A stretch of 64,000 nucleotides of DNA, from NCBI GenBank assembly GCA_000720995.1, contig JOEL01000007.1, positions 124,001 through 188,000 on the forward strand. Direction: 5' to 3'. The translations under genes and the position numbers were made by a program. The DNA comes from Streptomyces celluloflavus. Lineage in GTDB: Bacteria > Actinomycetota > Actinomycetes > Streptomycetales > Streptomycetaceae. This document shows positions 10,314-21,249 of this stretch, in pieces. A model generated the notes under the pieces. That model was not told where the DNA came from, searched no databases, and saw nothing but the letters and a program-made list of their open reading frames with translations. Positions within the stretch are counted from its first letter, which is position 1. Every line of letters begins with the position of its first letter.

Positions 10314-11977
10314 CAGTGGAGACCTTCCGCGAGCGGTCCGAGCGCGAGCGCGGGGAAGTACGTCAGGCCGACGACGATGAGGATCACGCCGGTCAGCAGC
10401 CCGACGAACTGCGGCCGGTGGGTGGGCAGGGTGCCCGCGGTGACGGGTACGGGCTGCTGGCCGGCGAGGGATCCGGCGAGCGCCAGCACGAACACCATCG
10501 GCAGGAAGCGGCCGATGAGCATGACCAGGCCGAGGGCGGTGTTGTACCAGACGGTGTCCGCGCTCAGCCCGGCGAACGCCGAACCGTTGTTGTTCGCCGC
10601 GGACGCGAAGGCGTACAGCACCTCCGAGAAGCCGTGCGGCCCGGTGTTGAGCATGGCCGCCCGCGGACCGGGGAACGCCATGGTTAGCCCGGCGCCCACC
10701 AGGACGGTCAGGGGGGTGGTGAGGAGGTAGAGCGAGGCGAACTTCATCTCCCGGCCCCGCAGTTTCTTGCCCAGGTACTCCGGCGTCCGGCCGACCATCA
10801 GCCCGGCCACGAAGACCGCGACGACGGCCAGGATGAGGATTCCGTACAGCCCGGAACCGGTGCCGCCCGGCGCGATCTCGCCGAGCATCATGTTGAAGAT
10901 CGTCATCCCGCCGCCGCCCGGCGTGTAGGAGTCGTGGGCGGAGTTGACGGCGCCGCACGAGGTCAGGGTGGTGGAGACCGCGAAGAGCGCCGAGGACCAG
11001 ATGCCGAACCGCTGCTCCTTGCCCTCCGCCATGCCTCCCGCGGCGTGACCGGCCGTACTGCTGACGCTGTGCAGTTCGTTCGCGGTCACGAGGGCCACCG
11101 ACGCGGCCCAGAGCAGCGCCATCACGGCGATGACCGCGTAACCCTGGCGCCGGTCGCCGACCAGCACCCCGAAGGTCCGCGGCAGACAGACCGCGATCAC
11201 CAGCAGGAGGTAGATCTCGATCAGGTTGGTCAGCGCGGTGGGGTTCTCGAAGGGGTGCGCGGAGTTCGCGTTGTAGAAACCGCCGCCGTTGGTGCCGAGT
11301 TCCTTGATGGCCTCCTGCGAGGCGACCGGCCCGCCGGGAATGCTCTGGTGGCCGCCCGCGAGGGTGGTGACATCGTGGAATCCGTGGAAATTCTGGATGA
11401 CCCCGGAAGCCACCAGAACGATCGCGAACACGAAGGAGAGCGGCAGCAGCAGCCGCACCACGATCCGGGTCAGATCGACCCAGAAATTCCCGACCCGGCC
11501 GGTGCTCTGCCGGGTGAATCCCCGGAGCAGCGCGGCGAGAACGGAAATTCCCACCGCGGCGGAGACGAAGTTCTGTACCGCGAGACCGGCCATCTGCACC
11601 AGATGGCCCATGGTCGATTCGCCCGCGTAGGACTGCCAGTTGGTGTTGGTGACGAAGGACGCGGCCGTGTTGAACGACAGGTCCGGGGTGACGGCTCCCC
11701 GGCCGAGGGAGAGCGGGAGCAGGTTCTGCACCCGCAGGAACCCGTACAGGAAGAGCGTCGAGACCAGGGAGAAGGCCAGCACACCGCGGAGGTACACCGG
11801 CCAGGTCTGGTCGATGTCGCCGTGCACCCCGGCCGCCCGGTAGACCAGCCGCTCGGTCTTCGTGTGGCGGGTGCCGGTGAGGACGCGGGCGATATGGTCG
11901 CCGAGCGGCCGGAAGGTGAGGGCCAGCGCGAGGACCAGCAGGAGAATCTGGAGCCAGCCCGCGAGCGTGTCATTCAT
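10313..11977 (-). CDS. kdpA: potassium-transporting ATPase subunit A
   Basis: The channel-like K+ binding and translocation subunit of Kdp, 554 aa, with ten or more predicted membrane helices. The selectivity-filter loops are visible as [51 protein letters not shown] and [14 protein letters not shown]. The start [10 protein letters not shown] follows the kdpF stop after 11 bp; an in-frame extension upstream would overlap kdpF. Confidence 0.97.
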
Positions 11978-11988
11978 CCGGCCCGCGC

Positions 11989-12078
11989 CTAGAACTTGTC
12001 CGGGAAGATCAGGCAGACGATCAAATAGCCGACCAGGCATACGGCCACGATCAGGCCCACGATGTTCTCCACACTCAC
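11989..12078 (-). CDS. kdpF: KdpF small membrane subunit
   Basis: A 29-residue single-helix peptide starting at [23 protein letters not shown] continuing to VCLIFPDKF. This is the typical KdpF pattern, one hydrophobic helix ending in FPDKF/FPERF just before kdpA. KdpF stabilises the KdpABC complex in the membrane. Its GTG overlaps the TGA of the upstream 27-codon gene and its stop is 11 bp from the kdpA start. Confidence 0.92.
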   Translation of the reverse strand: MSVENIVGLIVAVCLVGYLIVCLIFPDKF

Positions 12079-12158
12079 AGCCGCCCGACCCCCTTCGCGA
12101 CCCAGCCGATGACCGCGAACGTCAGGATCACCAGGGCGATATAAACAAGGTCCGGCAT
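12075..12158 (-). CDS. 27-residue membrane peptide leading the kdp operon
   Basis: ATG-initiated peptide [20 protein letters not shown] followed by AKGVGRL: one hydrophobic helix and a basic end. Its stop overlaps the kdpF GTG (GTGA), and GAGG lies about 11 nt before its start. The coupling to kdpF and the size suggest a second KdpF-like accessory peptide or a translational leader. I do not know a characterised function. No kdpD/kdpE sensor-regulator pair occurs in the window. Confidence 0.65.
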   Translation of the reverse strand: MPDLVYIALVILTFAVIGWVAKGVGRL

Positions 12159-12364
12159 GGGCGGAATACCTCGCGTGAGCGAATAGGTGAATGAGCCGGC
12201 GAAGCGGCTTCTCCCGGGGCCTCCTGAAGCTAACTCAGTTCATTTCGGCAACGCCCTCATGTGCGGTGCGGCAAAGGGGTGATGCCGCGTTGCCCGACCC
12301 TCCCGGGGGCGGCCGCCTGGCCCGGTACCGCGCGGCAGCTCGCCGGGCGGGGCGCGGCGATGGC

Positions 12365-12395
12365 CCCCGGCTCCGGGCGGTTGCCGGAGCCGGGG
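12365..12395 (-). terminator. hairpin terminator downstream of geosmin synthase
   Basis: A perfect 12-bp stem CCCCGGCTCCGG / CCGGAGCCGGGG with a 7-nt loop, 10 bp past the geoA stop. The rest of the 12159-12404 gap holds the kdp promoter region, in which I see no clear operator. Confidence 0.7.
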
Positions 12396-12404
12396 ACCGT
12401 ACCC

Positions 12405-14843
<2,439 letters not shown>

Positions 14844-15009
14844 CTACCCCGGCCCGCGATCTCCTAGACCCATCCCCGATGGCGAAATATGTTCGATTCG
14901 GCCGCTTCCGGCGGCGCCCGGACGGCCGCGTACGCCGTGGCAGCTCCCCGCTCCCGCCGCGGCGGCGCGCAGCTCGCACCGCGCCGGCGCCGTGCGAGGA
15001 TCGCCAGCC

Positions 15010-15648
15010 ATGACACACCGGCCCGCTGAACCCACCGAACCGACCGGATCCGCTGCCACCGCCGGACCTGCCGGCCCTGTCGGACCTGCTGAATCCGCCG
15101 GGCACGCCGCGTCCGCCACCACGCCCGCCCGGTCCTCCGCCGCCCGGCCCGCGCGGTCCCCCGAACCGGCCAGGCACGCGCCCTTCGACGAGCTGGACCG
15201 CAAGATCCTCGCCGCGCTGATCGACAACGCCCGGACGAGCTTCGCGGAGATCGGTACGGCCATCGGGCTGTCGGCGACCGCGGTCAAGCGCCGGGTCGAC
15301 CGGCTGCGGGAACACCAGGTGATCACGGGGTTCAGCGCGACCGTCCGGCCCGCCGCGCTGGGCTGGCTGACCGAGGCGTACGTCGAGGTGTACTGCGACA
15401 GCGCCGCGCCGCCCCGGCGGCTCGCGGAGGTCGTGCGCAACCATCCGGAGATCGCCGCCGCCATGACCGTGACCGGCGGCGCCGACGCGCTGCTGCACGT
15501 CCGGGCGACCGATGTGCAGCACTTCGAGGAGGTGCTGGAGCGCATCCGGGCCGAACCGTTCATCCGCAAGACCATCAGCTATCTGGTCCTCTCCCATCTG
15601 CTCCCGGACAGTCCGGAGGCCGGCGCACGCGTCTCCGCACAGGACTGA
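15010..15648 (+). CDS. Lrp/AsnC-family transcriptional regulator
   Basis: A DNA-binding regulator. A disordered Ala/Pro/Ser/Thr-rich leader of about 55 residues precedes a standard Lrp helix-turn-helix (FDELDRKILAALIDNARTS, IGLSATAVKRRVDRLREHQVI). An Lrp-type RAM ligand domain at about residues 125-200 contains VTGGADALLHVRATD. It is divergent from geoA and lies 229 bp upstream of, and in line with, the ddaH/rocD pair, so control of arginine-derivative catabolism is the likely role. The effector is probably an amino acid. GAGGATC precedes the chosen ATG. Confidence 0.85.
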   Translation: MTHRPAEPTEPTGSAATAGPAGPVGPAESAGHAASATTPARSSAARPARSPEPARHAPFDELDRKILAALIDNARTSFAEIGTAIGLSATAVKRRVDRLREHQVITGFSATVRPAALGWLTEAYVEVYCDSAAPPRRLAEVVRNHPEIAAAMTVTGGADALLHVRATDVQHFEEVLERIRAEPFIRKTISYLVLSHLLPDSPEAGARVSAQD

Positions 15649-15679
15649 CGCAGCGAACCGGCTCTCCCGCGCCGTTCTA

Positions 15680-15694
15680 CGCAGCATTCCTGCG
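15680..15694. promoter_or_regulatory. possible Lrp-type binding site upstream of ddaH
   Basis: CGCAG-CATTC-CTGCG is a 5-5-5 inverted repeat, followed 2 bp later by TGCACGCAG. Both lie in the gap between the Lrp-type gene and ddaH. The pattern of repeated CGCAG half-sites fits an Lrp/AsnC dimer site; this is inference from position and symmetry. Confidence 0.3.
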
Positions 15695-15877
15695 CCTGCA
15701 CGCAGCCTTTGTTGCTTGTCGCCCGTCACGGCGGCTGCCTACCGTTGAGAACGGCCCGGCGATCACCCGGAGCGGTGGTCGCCCGCGGCCGTCCCGGGGA
15801 GGGTCGCTCGCGGCCGCCCCCGCGGCGTCCAGGGCGGCCCGCCCGGGTCGTCCCGAAGGAGACGGAGGGAGCGTTCC

Positions 15878-16765
15878 GTGTCGACGAGCGTTGTGCCCAC
15901 GGGTCCGGTGTCCACGGACCCCACACCGATACCCCGCACACCGTCGCCGGATCTGGTGGCGCGCCCCCGGCGCTACCTGGTCTGCGAGCCCCGGCACTTC
16001 ACCGTGCGGTACGCCATCAACCCGTGGATGCGCCAGGACACGGAGGTCGACACCGCACTCGCCGGCCGCCAGTGGGCGGCGCTGGTCCGCGCCTACCGCG
16101 ACCACGGCCATGTCGTGCAGTGCGTGGAGCCGGTGGCCGGGCTGCCGGACATGGTGTTCTCGGCGAACGCGGCGCTCGTGCTGGCGGGCCGGGTCTTCGG
16201 ATCGCGGTTCCACGCGCCCCAGCGGCAACCCGAAACCGCCGCGTACGAGGCGTGGTTCGCGGCGGCCGGGTACGACGTGCACCGGTCGGAGTCGAAGTGC
16301 GAGGGCGAGGGCGATCTCATACCGGCCGGGCGCTTCATCCTGGCGGGTACGGGCTTTCGGACCGCACGGGCGGCGCACCACGAGGCGCAGGAGTTCTTCG
16401 GCGTACCGACGATCGGCCTGCAACTGGTGGACCCGTACTTCTACCACCTGGACACCGCGCTCTTCGTCCTCGACGACGCGAGCGGCCGGGAGAACATCGC
16501 CTACTATCCGGCGGCGTTCTCGGCCGGCAGCCGGGCGGTCCTCCGGCGGCTCTTCCCGCGGGCGGTGATCGCCTCCCGGGCGGACGCCATGGCGTTCGGC
16601 CTCAACTCCGTGTCCGACGGGCGGCACGTCTTCATCGCCCCGCAGGCGGGTGGCCTCATCGCCCAGCTCGCCGCCCGTGGTTACGTCCCCGTCCCCGTCG
16701 ACCTGTCGGAGCTGCTCAAGGCCGGCGGTGGCATCAAGTGCTGCACCCAGGAGGTCCGCCCATGA
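15878..16765 (+). CDS. ddaH: dimethylargininase (N(G),N(G)-dimethylarginine dimethylaminohydrolase)
   Basis: An amidinotransferase-fold hydrolase that cleaves methylated arginines (or a related guanidine) to citrulline and dimethylamine. Visible elements are the substrate-gripping KCEGEGDLI loop, the catalytic-His segment YFYHLDTALFVLDD, and the C-terminal catalytic cysteine in GGIKCCTQEVRP. There are two adjacent Cys, and the nucleophile is most likely the one aligned to the family GGxxxC. GTG start with GAAGGAGACGGAGG upstream. The stop overlaps the rocD start (ATGA), so the two are coupled. Length of 295 aa is normal. Confidence 0.9.
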   Translation: MSTSVVPTGPVSTDPTPIPRTPSPDLVARPRRYLVCEPRHFTVRYAINPWMRQDTEVDTALAGRQWAALVRAYRDHGHVVQCVEPVAGLPDMVFSANAALVLAGRVFGSRFHAPQRQPETAAYEAWFAAAGYDVHRSESKCEGEGDLIPAGRFILAGTGFRTARAAHHEAQEFFGVPTIGLQLVDPYFYHLDTALFVLDDASGRENIAYYPAAFSAGSRAVLRRLFPRAVIASRADAMAFGLNSVSDGRHVFIAPQAGGLIAQLAARGYVPVPVDLSELLKAGGGIKCCTQEVRP

Positions 16766-18021
16766 CCGCGCCCACCCGCACCACCGGTACCGCTTTCGCC
16801 GGCAACACCTCTGCCGGTACGCCCGGTTCGTCGGCGGAGCTGATCCGCGCCGAGGCGCCGGTCCTCGCGCACAACTACCACCCGCTGCCCGTGGTCATCG
16901 CCCGCGCCGAGGACGTCTGGGTCGAGGACGTCGAGGGGCGCCGGTACCTGGACATGCTGGCCGGGTACTCCGCGCTCAACTTCGGCCACCGGCACCCGGC
17001 GCTGGTCGAGGCCGCGCACCGCCAGCTCGACCAGCTCACCCTCACCTCCCGCGCCTTCCACCACAACCGGCTCGCCGGTTTCGCCGCGGGGCTGGCCGAA
17101 CTGACCGGCCTGGACATGGTGCTCCCGATGAACACCGGCGCCGAGGCGGTGGAGAGCGGCATCAAGGTCGCCCGCAAATGGGCGTACGACGTCAAGGGCG
17201 TCCCGGCCGACCGGGCGACGATCGTGGTGGCCGCGGACAACTTCCACGGCAGGACGACGACGATCGTCGGCTTCTCCGACGACGAGACCGCCCGCGCCGG
17301 CTTCGGCCCCTTCACCCCGGGGTTCCGCGTCGTGCCCTACAACGACCTCGCCGCGCTCGAAGCGGCCGTGGACGAGACGACGGCCGCCGTGCTGATCGAA
17401 CCCATCCAGGGCGAGGCGGGCGTCATCATCCCGGACGACGGCTACCTCACCGGCGTACGGGAGCTGACCCGGCGCCACGGATGCCTGTTCATCGCCGACG
17501 AGATCCAGTCCGGCCTGGGGCGGACCGGCAGCACGCTGGCCGTCGACCACGAAGCGGTGGTCCCGGACGTCGTGCTGCTCGGCAAGGCGCTCGGCGGCGG
17601 CATCGTGCCGGTCTCCGCGGTCGTCGCCCGCCGCGAGGTGCTCGGCGTGCTGCACCCGGGCGAGCACGGCTCCACATTCGGCGGCAACCCGCTGGCGGCG
17701 GCGGTCGGTTCGGCCGTCGTCGAGCTGCTGGCCACCGGCGAGTTCCAGCGCCGGGCCACCGAGCTGGGCGAGGTGCTCCGCACCGGACTGGCCGCGCTGG
17801 TCGGCGAGGGCGTCACCGGGTTCCGCGTCCGCGGGCTGTGGGCGGGCGTCGATATCGACCCGGCCCTCGGCACCGGCCGCGAGATCAGCGAACGCCTGCT
17901 GGACGAGGGCATCCTCGTCAAGGACACCCACGGCTCCACCATCCGGCTCGCCCCGCCGCTGACCATCACCCGCGAGGTACTGGAGTCGGCGCTGAAGTCG
18001 CTGGGGAAGGTGCTGGGGTAG
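16762..18021 (+). CDS. rocD: ornithine--oxo-acid aminotransferase
   Basis: A PLP-dependent class III aminotransferase converting ornithine and a 2-oxo acid to glutamate semialdehyde and the amino acid. The PLP lysine lies in LLGKALGGGIVPVSAV, the cofactor Asp in CLFIADEIQSGLGRTG, and the phosphate-cup TG/NTGAEAVE segment near residue 130. The GSTFGGNPLA motif is present. It is translationally coupled to ddaH, so the pair probably channels arginine-derived nitrogen and carbon to glutamate. An Ala/Thr-rich leader of about 25 residues is present. Length of 419 aa is normal. Confidence 0.92.
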   Translation: MTAPTRTTGTAFAGNTSAGTPGSSAELIRAEAPVLAHNYHPLPVVIARAEDVWVEDVEGRRYLDMLAGYSALNFGHRHPALVEAAHRQLDQLTLTSRAFHHNRLAGFAAGLAELTGLDMVLPMNTGAEAVESGIKVARKWAYDVKGVPADRATIVVAADNFHGRTTTIVGFSDDETARAGFGPFTPGFRVVPYNDLAALEAAVDETTAAVLIEPIQGEAGVIIPDDGYLTGVRELTRRHGCLFIADEIQSGLGRTGSTLAVDHEAVVPDVVLLGKALGGGIVPVSAVVARREVLGVLHPGEHGSTFGGNPLAAAVGSAVVELLATGEFQRRATELGEVLRTGLAALVGEGVTGFRVRGLWAGVDIDPALGTGREISERLLDEGILVKDTHGSTIRLAPPLTITREVLESALKSLGKVLG

Positions 18022-18081
18022 GCGCGACGGTGCCGGGGTGAACGGCGGGGCCGACGCCGGGCTGGTGCCGGGTGAGCGTTG

Positions 18082-18382
18082 CGCGGGCGGGGCCCGGGTG
18101 GGGCGCAGGGCCCCCGCTCCCCCGCTGTACGCGGCGGCCAGCGCGTGAGGCACATGCGTGGCTCGCACCGTGGGCTGCCGCGCCGACGCCTCGCCGTGAG
18201 TGACACACGGCGGGGCGGGCGCTGAGCGGGCGCCGGGCGGGCGCTGAGCGGGCGGGCCCGCGTGGGACGCCAGGCCATCGCTCCCCCAGTCTGTACTCGG
18301 CTGTACGCGGCGGCCGCCGCGTCCGGCACGCGCAGGGCTCGCACCGTGGGCTGCCGCGCCGACGCCCCGCCGTGGGTGACAC
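18082..18382. repeat. two imperfect direct copies of a ~125-135 bp element
   Basis: Copy 1 is about 18082-18206 and copy 2 about 18248-18382. They share a GCGGGCGGG...GTGGGRCGC start, the core CTGTACGCGGCGGCC, the identical stretch GGCTCGCACCGTGGGCTGCC and its continuation GCGCCGACGCC, and the end CGCCGTGRGTGACAC. A 20-bp iteration containing GCGCTGAGCGGG lies between them. Copy 2 ends less than 10 bp before the permease start. No protein explains the conservation. Confidence 0.8.
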
Positions 18383-18390
18383 TGAGCGAC

Positions 18391-20637
18391 GTGTCGGATA
18401 CGCATCGAAACCAGGGCGAAAGCGGCAGCACGAGCGGAGCGCCCAGCCCGGCCGCCCTGTTGCCGGGACTCGATGACGAGCAACTGGCGGTGCTGCGCCG
18501 GGTGGGGCACGAATGGGGGCGGGTGTCGGGCGACCCCGGAGTGCGGCGCCGCACCCTGCCGGTCGACCCCGACCTGGGCGTCTTCCCCGCACCCGCGGAG
18601 ATCCGGCCGGCCCGTATCGGCCGCCTGGTCAGCATCACCCCGCTCAGCGGACAGCCGCCCGAGATCGAGGCGGAGGCGGCGGCGGAGCTGCCCACCGGCC
18701 GGCTGGGCCGCTTCGGCTACCGCGTCCGGCGGGTGGTGCTCGGCGCCGCGCTGAAGAGCACCGCGCTGGCGCAGGAGCGGATGCGCAAACTCGTGGCGCT
18801 GCCGGTACTGTCCGCCGACGCGCTCTCCTCCGTCGCCTACGGCCCCGAGGCCATGCTCGCCATCCTCGTCCTGGGCGGCGCCGCCGGGCTGAGCTACTCG
18901 CTGCCGATCGCCGCGACGATCGCCTTCCTGATGCTGGCCGTCGGCGTCTCGTACCGGCAGACGATCCGCGCGTACCCGCACGGCGGCGGTTCGTACATCG
19001 TCGCCGGGGACAACCTGGGACGGGTGCCGGGGCTGATCGCCGCGGCCGGTCTGATGACCGACTACATCCTCACGGTCGCCGTCTCGATCGCCTCCGGGGT
19101 GGCGGCCATCACCTCGGCGATTCCCTCGCTGGCCGACGACGCCGTGCCGATCGGCGTCATCGTGATCGCCGCACTGCTCGCCGGCAACCTGCGCGGCATC
19201 CGGCAGGCCGGATCGCTCTTCGCCGCGCCGACCTACGCGTTCATCATCGCGATGTCCGTGCTCATCGCCGTCGGCCTCTTCGACGCCGCGGACCGCGGGT
19301 TCCAGCCGGCCGCGGCCCCGCCGCTGAACGCCACCGAGAGCGTCGGCGTGCTGCTGGCGATGCGCGCGTTCTCCTCCGGTGCGACGGCGATGACCGGTAT
19401 CGAGGCGATCTCCAATGCGGTACCGGCGTTCAAACCCGTGGCCTGGCGTAACGCCCGTACGACGCTGACCTGGATGGTCCTGCTGCTCATCGCGCTGTTC
19501 GCGGGCACCATCGCCGTGGTCCATCTCGACGGTGTGGTGCCCAACTCCCGGGAGACCGTGCTCTCCCAGCTCGCCCACCGCAGCTTCGGATCGGGCGCGC
19601 TGTACGTCTTCACCCAGGCGGCCACGGCGGCGGTGCTGCTGCTCGCGGCGAACACCGCCTACAACGACTTTCCCCGCGTGCTCTATCTGCTGGCGCGCGA
19701 CGACCACGCCCCGCGGATCTTCCTGCGGCTGGGCGACCGCCTCGCGTTCAGCAACGGGATCATCCTGCTCTCGGTCGCGGCGATGGTGGTCTATGTGGCG
19801 TTCAGCGGGATGACCGGGGCGCTGATCCCGCTGTACGCGGTCGGCGTCTTCCTGGCCTTCGCGCTGTCGCAGGCCGGGATGGTGGTCCACTGGTGGCGGC
19901 TGCGGGACCGGCACTGGCGCAAGAGCCTCTTCTTCAACGCCACCGGCGGTCTGCTGTCGGCCCTCGTCTTCATCACCGCGGGGATCACCAAGTTCACCTC
20001 GGGCGCCTGGGTCGCGGTACTCACCGTCGGACTGTTCCTGCTGGTGACGATGCGCATCCGGCACCACTACGACACCGTCGGCCGGGCGCTGCGGCTGCAC
20101 CCGCGCGCCATCGAGCTGCCCACGGCCCCCGCACTCCGGCTCCCCGCGCCCCCCGGCTCGGCGGAGACACCACCGAAAGCGCCGGTGGAGGCACGACGGG
20201 CAGCGGCGGCGGAGGAGAGCGAGGAGACCCCCGAGGAGATCCGCCATCTCTCGGTCGTCCCGGTCGCGTCGCTGGACCTCGCCGCGATGCGCGCACTGGC
20301 CTACGCGGCCTCGCTCCAGCAGCCCGTCCTCGCGCTCCATGTGAGCCCCGCCGAGGAGGAGGCCGAACGCTTCCGCGGCTACTGGTCGCTGTGGGGCGAT
20401 CATCTGCCCCTGGAGGTCGTGGTCTCGCCGTACCGCGCGATCGTGGCGCCGCTGGTGCACTACATCGAGGCGCTGCACCGGCAGCGCCCCGATCTCACCC
20501 TGACCGTGATCCTCCCGGAGATCGTGCCGAGGCACTGGTGGCACCGCGCCCTGCACAGCAGGACCGCCGCCCGGCTGCGGCACGCGCTGCGCCCGCTGCC
20601 GAAGATCGTCGTCACCACCGTCCCGTTCCACGTCTAG
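18391..20637 (+). CDS. APC-superfamily permease, KimA-like potassium importer
   Basis: A polytopic membrane transporter, 748 aa, with about twelve hydrophobic segments between residues 120 and 570 and a long cytosolic C-terminal domain. The opening of the membrane part, ALPVLSADALSSVAYGPEAML then YPHGGGSYIVAGDNLG, matches the KimA/YdaO group of the KUP/APC superfamily (Bacillus subtilis KimA is a K+ importer inhibited by c-di-AMP) better than amino-acid permeases. The soluble C-terminus (HLSVVPVASLDLAAMRALAYAAS) looks like a UspA-type domain. The GTG at 18391 is chosen; GTG 18376 is possible. It lies near kdp, so this may be a second K+ uptake route. Confidence 0.75.
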   Translation: MSDTHRNQGESGSTSGAPSPAALLPGLDDEQLAVLRRVGHEWGRVSGDPGVRRRTLPVDPDLGVFPAPAEIRPARIGRLVSITPLSGQPPEIEAEAAAELPTGRLGRFGYRVRRVVLGAALKSTALAQERMRKLVALPVLSADALSSVAYGPEAMLAILVLGGAAGLSYSLPIAATIAFLMLAVGVSYRQTIRAYPHGGGSYIVAGDNLGRVPGLIAAAGLMTDYILTVAVSIASGVAAITSAIPSLADDAVPIGVIVIAALLAGNLRGIRQAGSLFAAPTYAFIIAMSVLIAVGLFDAADRGFQPAAAPPLNATESVGVLLAMRAFSSGATAMTGIEAISNAVPAFKPVAWRNARTTLTWMVLLLIALFAGTIAVVHLDGVVPNSRETVLSQLAHRSFGSGALYVFTQAATAAVLLLAANTAYNDFPRVLYLLARDDHAPRIFLRLGDRLAFSNGIILLSVAAMVVYVAFSGMTGALIPLYAVGVFLAFALSQAGMVVHWWRLRDRHWRKSLFFNATGGLLSALVFITAGITKFTSGAWVAVLTVGLFLLVTMRIRHHYDTVGRALRLHPRAIELPTAPALRLPAPPGSAETPPKAPVEARRAAAAEESEETPEEIRHLSVVPVASLDLAAMRALAYAASLQQPVLALHVSPAEEEAERFRGYWSLWGDHLPLEVVVSPYRAIVAPLVHYIEALHRQRPDLTLTVILPEIVPRHWWHRALHSRTAARLRHALRPLPKIVVTTVPFHV

Positions 20638-20716
20638 CCGCGCGCCCGGGGCCCCTGTCCTGCGCGCCCCTTCCCTGCACGGCCCTTCCGGGCGCAGCCC
20701 GTCCCTGCGCGGCCGA

Positions 20717-20732
20717 TGTTCCACGTGAAACC
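20717..20732. promoter_or_regulatory. parS-like centromere site
   Basis: TGTTCCACGTGAAACC differs from the bacterial ParB-binding consensus TGTTNCACGTGAAACA only at the last base. It is intergenic, between the permease and the OB-protein gene. Streptomyces parS sites cluster around oriC; the tadA/sigF neighbourhood elsewhere in the window is also oriC-proximal in S. coelicolor. Confidence 0.7.
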
Positions 20733-20783
20733 ATGCGCCGCTGCCGCGCCGGAGTACCGTGAAAAGGAGAGAATTTCTCGCTC

Positions 20784-20810
20784 GTCGGCTTCGGGCCGAC
20801 GGCGTCTTTT
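20784..20810 (+). terminator. short hairpin followed by a T-run
   Basis: GTCGGC-TTCGG-GCCGAC and then GGCGTCTTTT: a 6-bp stem with a stable tetraloop-like loop and four T residues, 150 bp after the permease stop. It is probably the permease terminator and argues against translation starting at the ATG at 20812. Confidence 0.4.
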
Positions 20811-20961
20811 GATGAGCGACAACGCCGGACGGCCACTCCGTACCGGGGACAGGTTCGCGTCATGGATGGAACGGCTGGACACGCCACCCCCGCCTCGACG
20901 GCCTGCGGGACCGCCCTCCGTACCTCCCCCGCGCGGTTTCGTTCAGGAACGGAAAGTTCGC

Positions 20962-21186
20962 GTGAGCGCGACGGATGACGCGGACTTCAGCCCGGTCGGA
21001 GTGATCGGGCGGGTGACCGTCTCGATCCCGTCCGACGGGCCGGGCGAGGTGCTGCTGCCCGTACGCGGCGGGACCGAGGCGTACGCGGCCTGGTCCGACC
21101 GGCCCATCGCCCGGCATACGCAGGTCATCGTCACCGACCGCACCTCGGCGCGGTCGGTGATCGTCGAGCCCCTGCCCACCACGTGA
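20962..21186 (+). CDS. small OB/NfeD-like protein paired with flotillin (copy 1)
   Basis: A 74-residue protein with a beta-rich pattern (GVIGRVTVSI, PGEVLLPVRGG, EAYAAWSD, TQVIVTDRT). It resembles the soluble OB-fold part of NfeD proteins that accompany flotillins, but has no membrane helix. It aligns along its whole length with the product at 36470, sharing PGEVL-RGG-E-AWS. GTG 20962 is chosen because GGAAAG is 5 nt away and it gives the same length as the paralogue; in-frame starts at 20812 and 20716 would add 50-82 Pro/Arg-rich residues. It lies 63 bp before the flotillin gene, same strand. Confidence 0.65.
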   Translation: MSATDDADFSPVGVIGRVTVSIPSDGPGEVLLPVRGGTEAYAAWSDRPIARHTQVIVTDRTSARSVIVEPLPTT

Positions 21187-21249
21187 CCCTTCCCCCTGCC
21201 GTCCCCGCTCGGAAACCGAGGCCGGTCGTATCGGACCAGGAGCTTTCCC

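Noticed and set aside
18082-18382. c-di-AMP (ydaO) riboswitch upstream of the KimA-like permease
   Set aside because: I could not align the element to the riboswitch consensus by eye; only the repeat itself is reported.
16681-20724. 1347-codon open frame antisense to rocD and the permease
   Set aside because: Arises from GC bias; both plus-strand genes have clear motifs and the antisense protein is low-complexity Arg/Gly.
20812-21186. Longer version of the OB-like protein starting at ATG 20812
   Set aside because: That ATG directly follows a hairpin and T-run and lacks a ribosome site; the added 50 residues are Pro/Arg-rich and absent from the paralogue at 36470.
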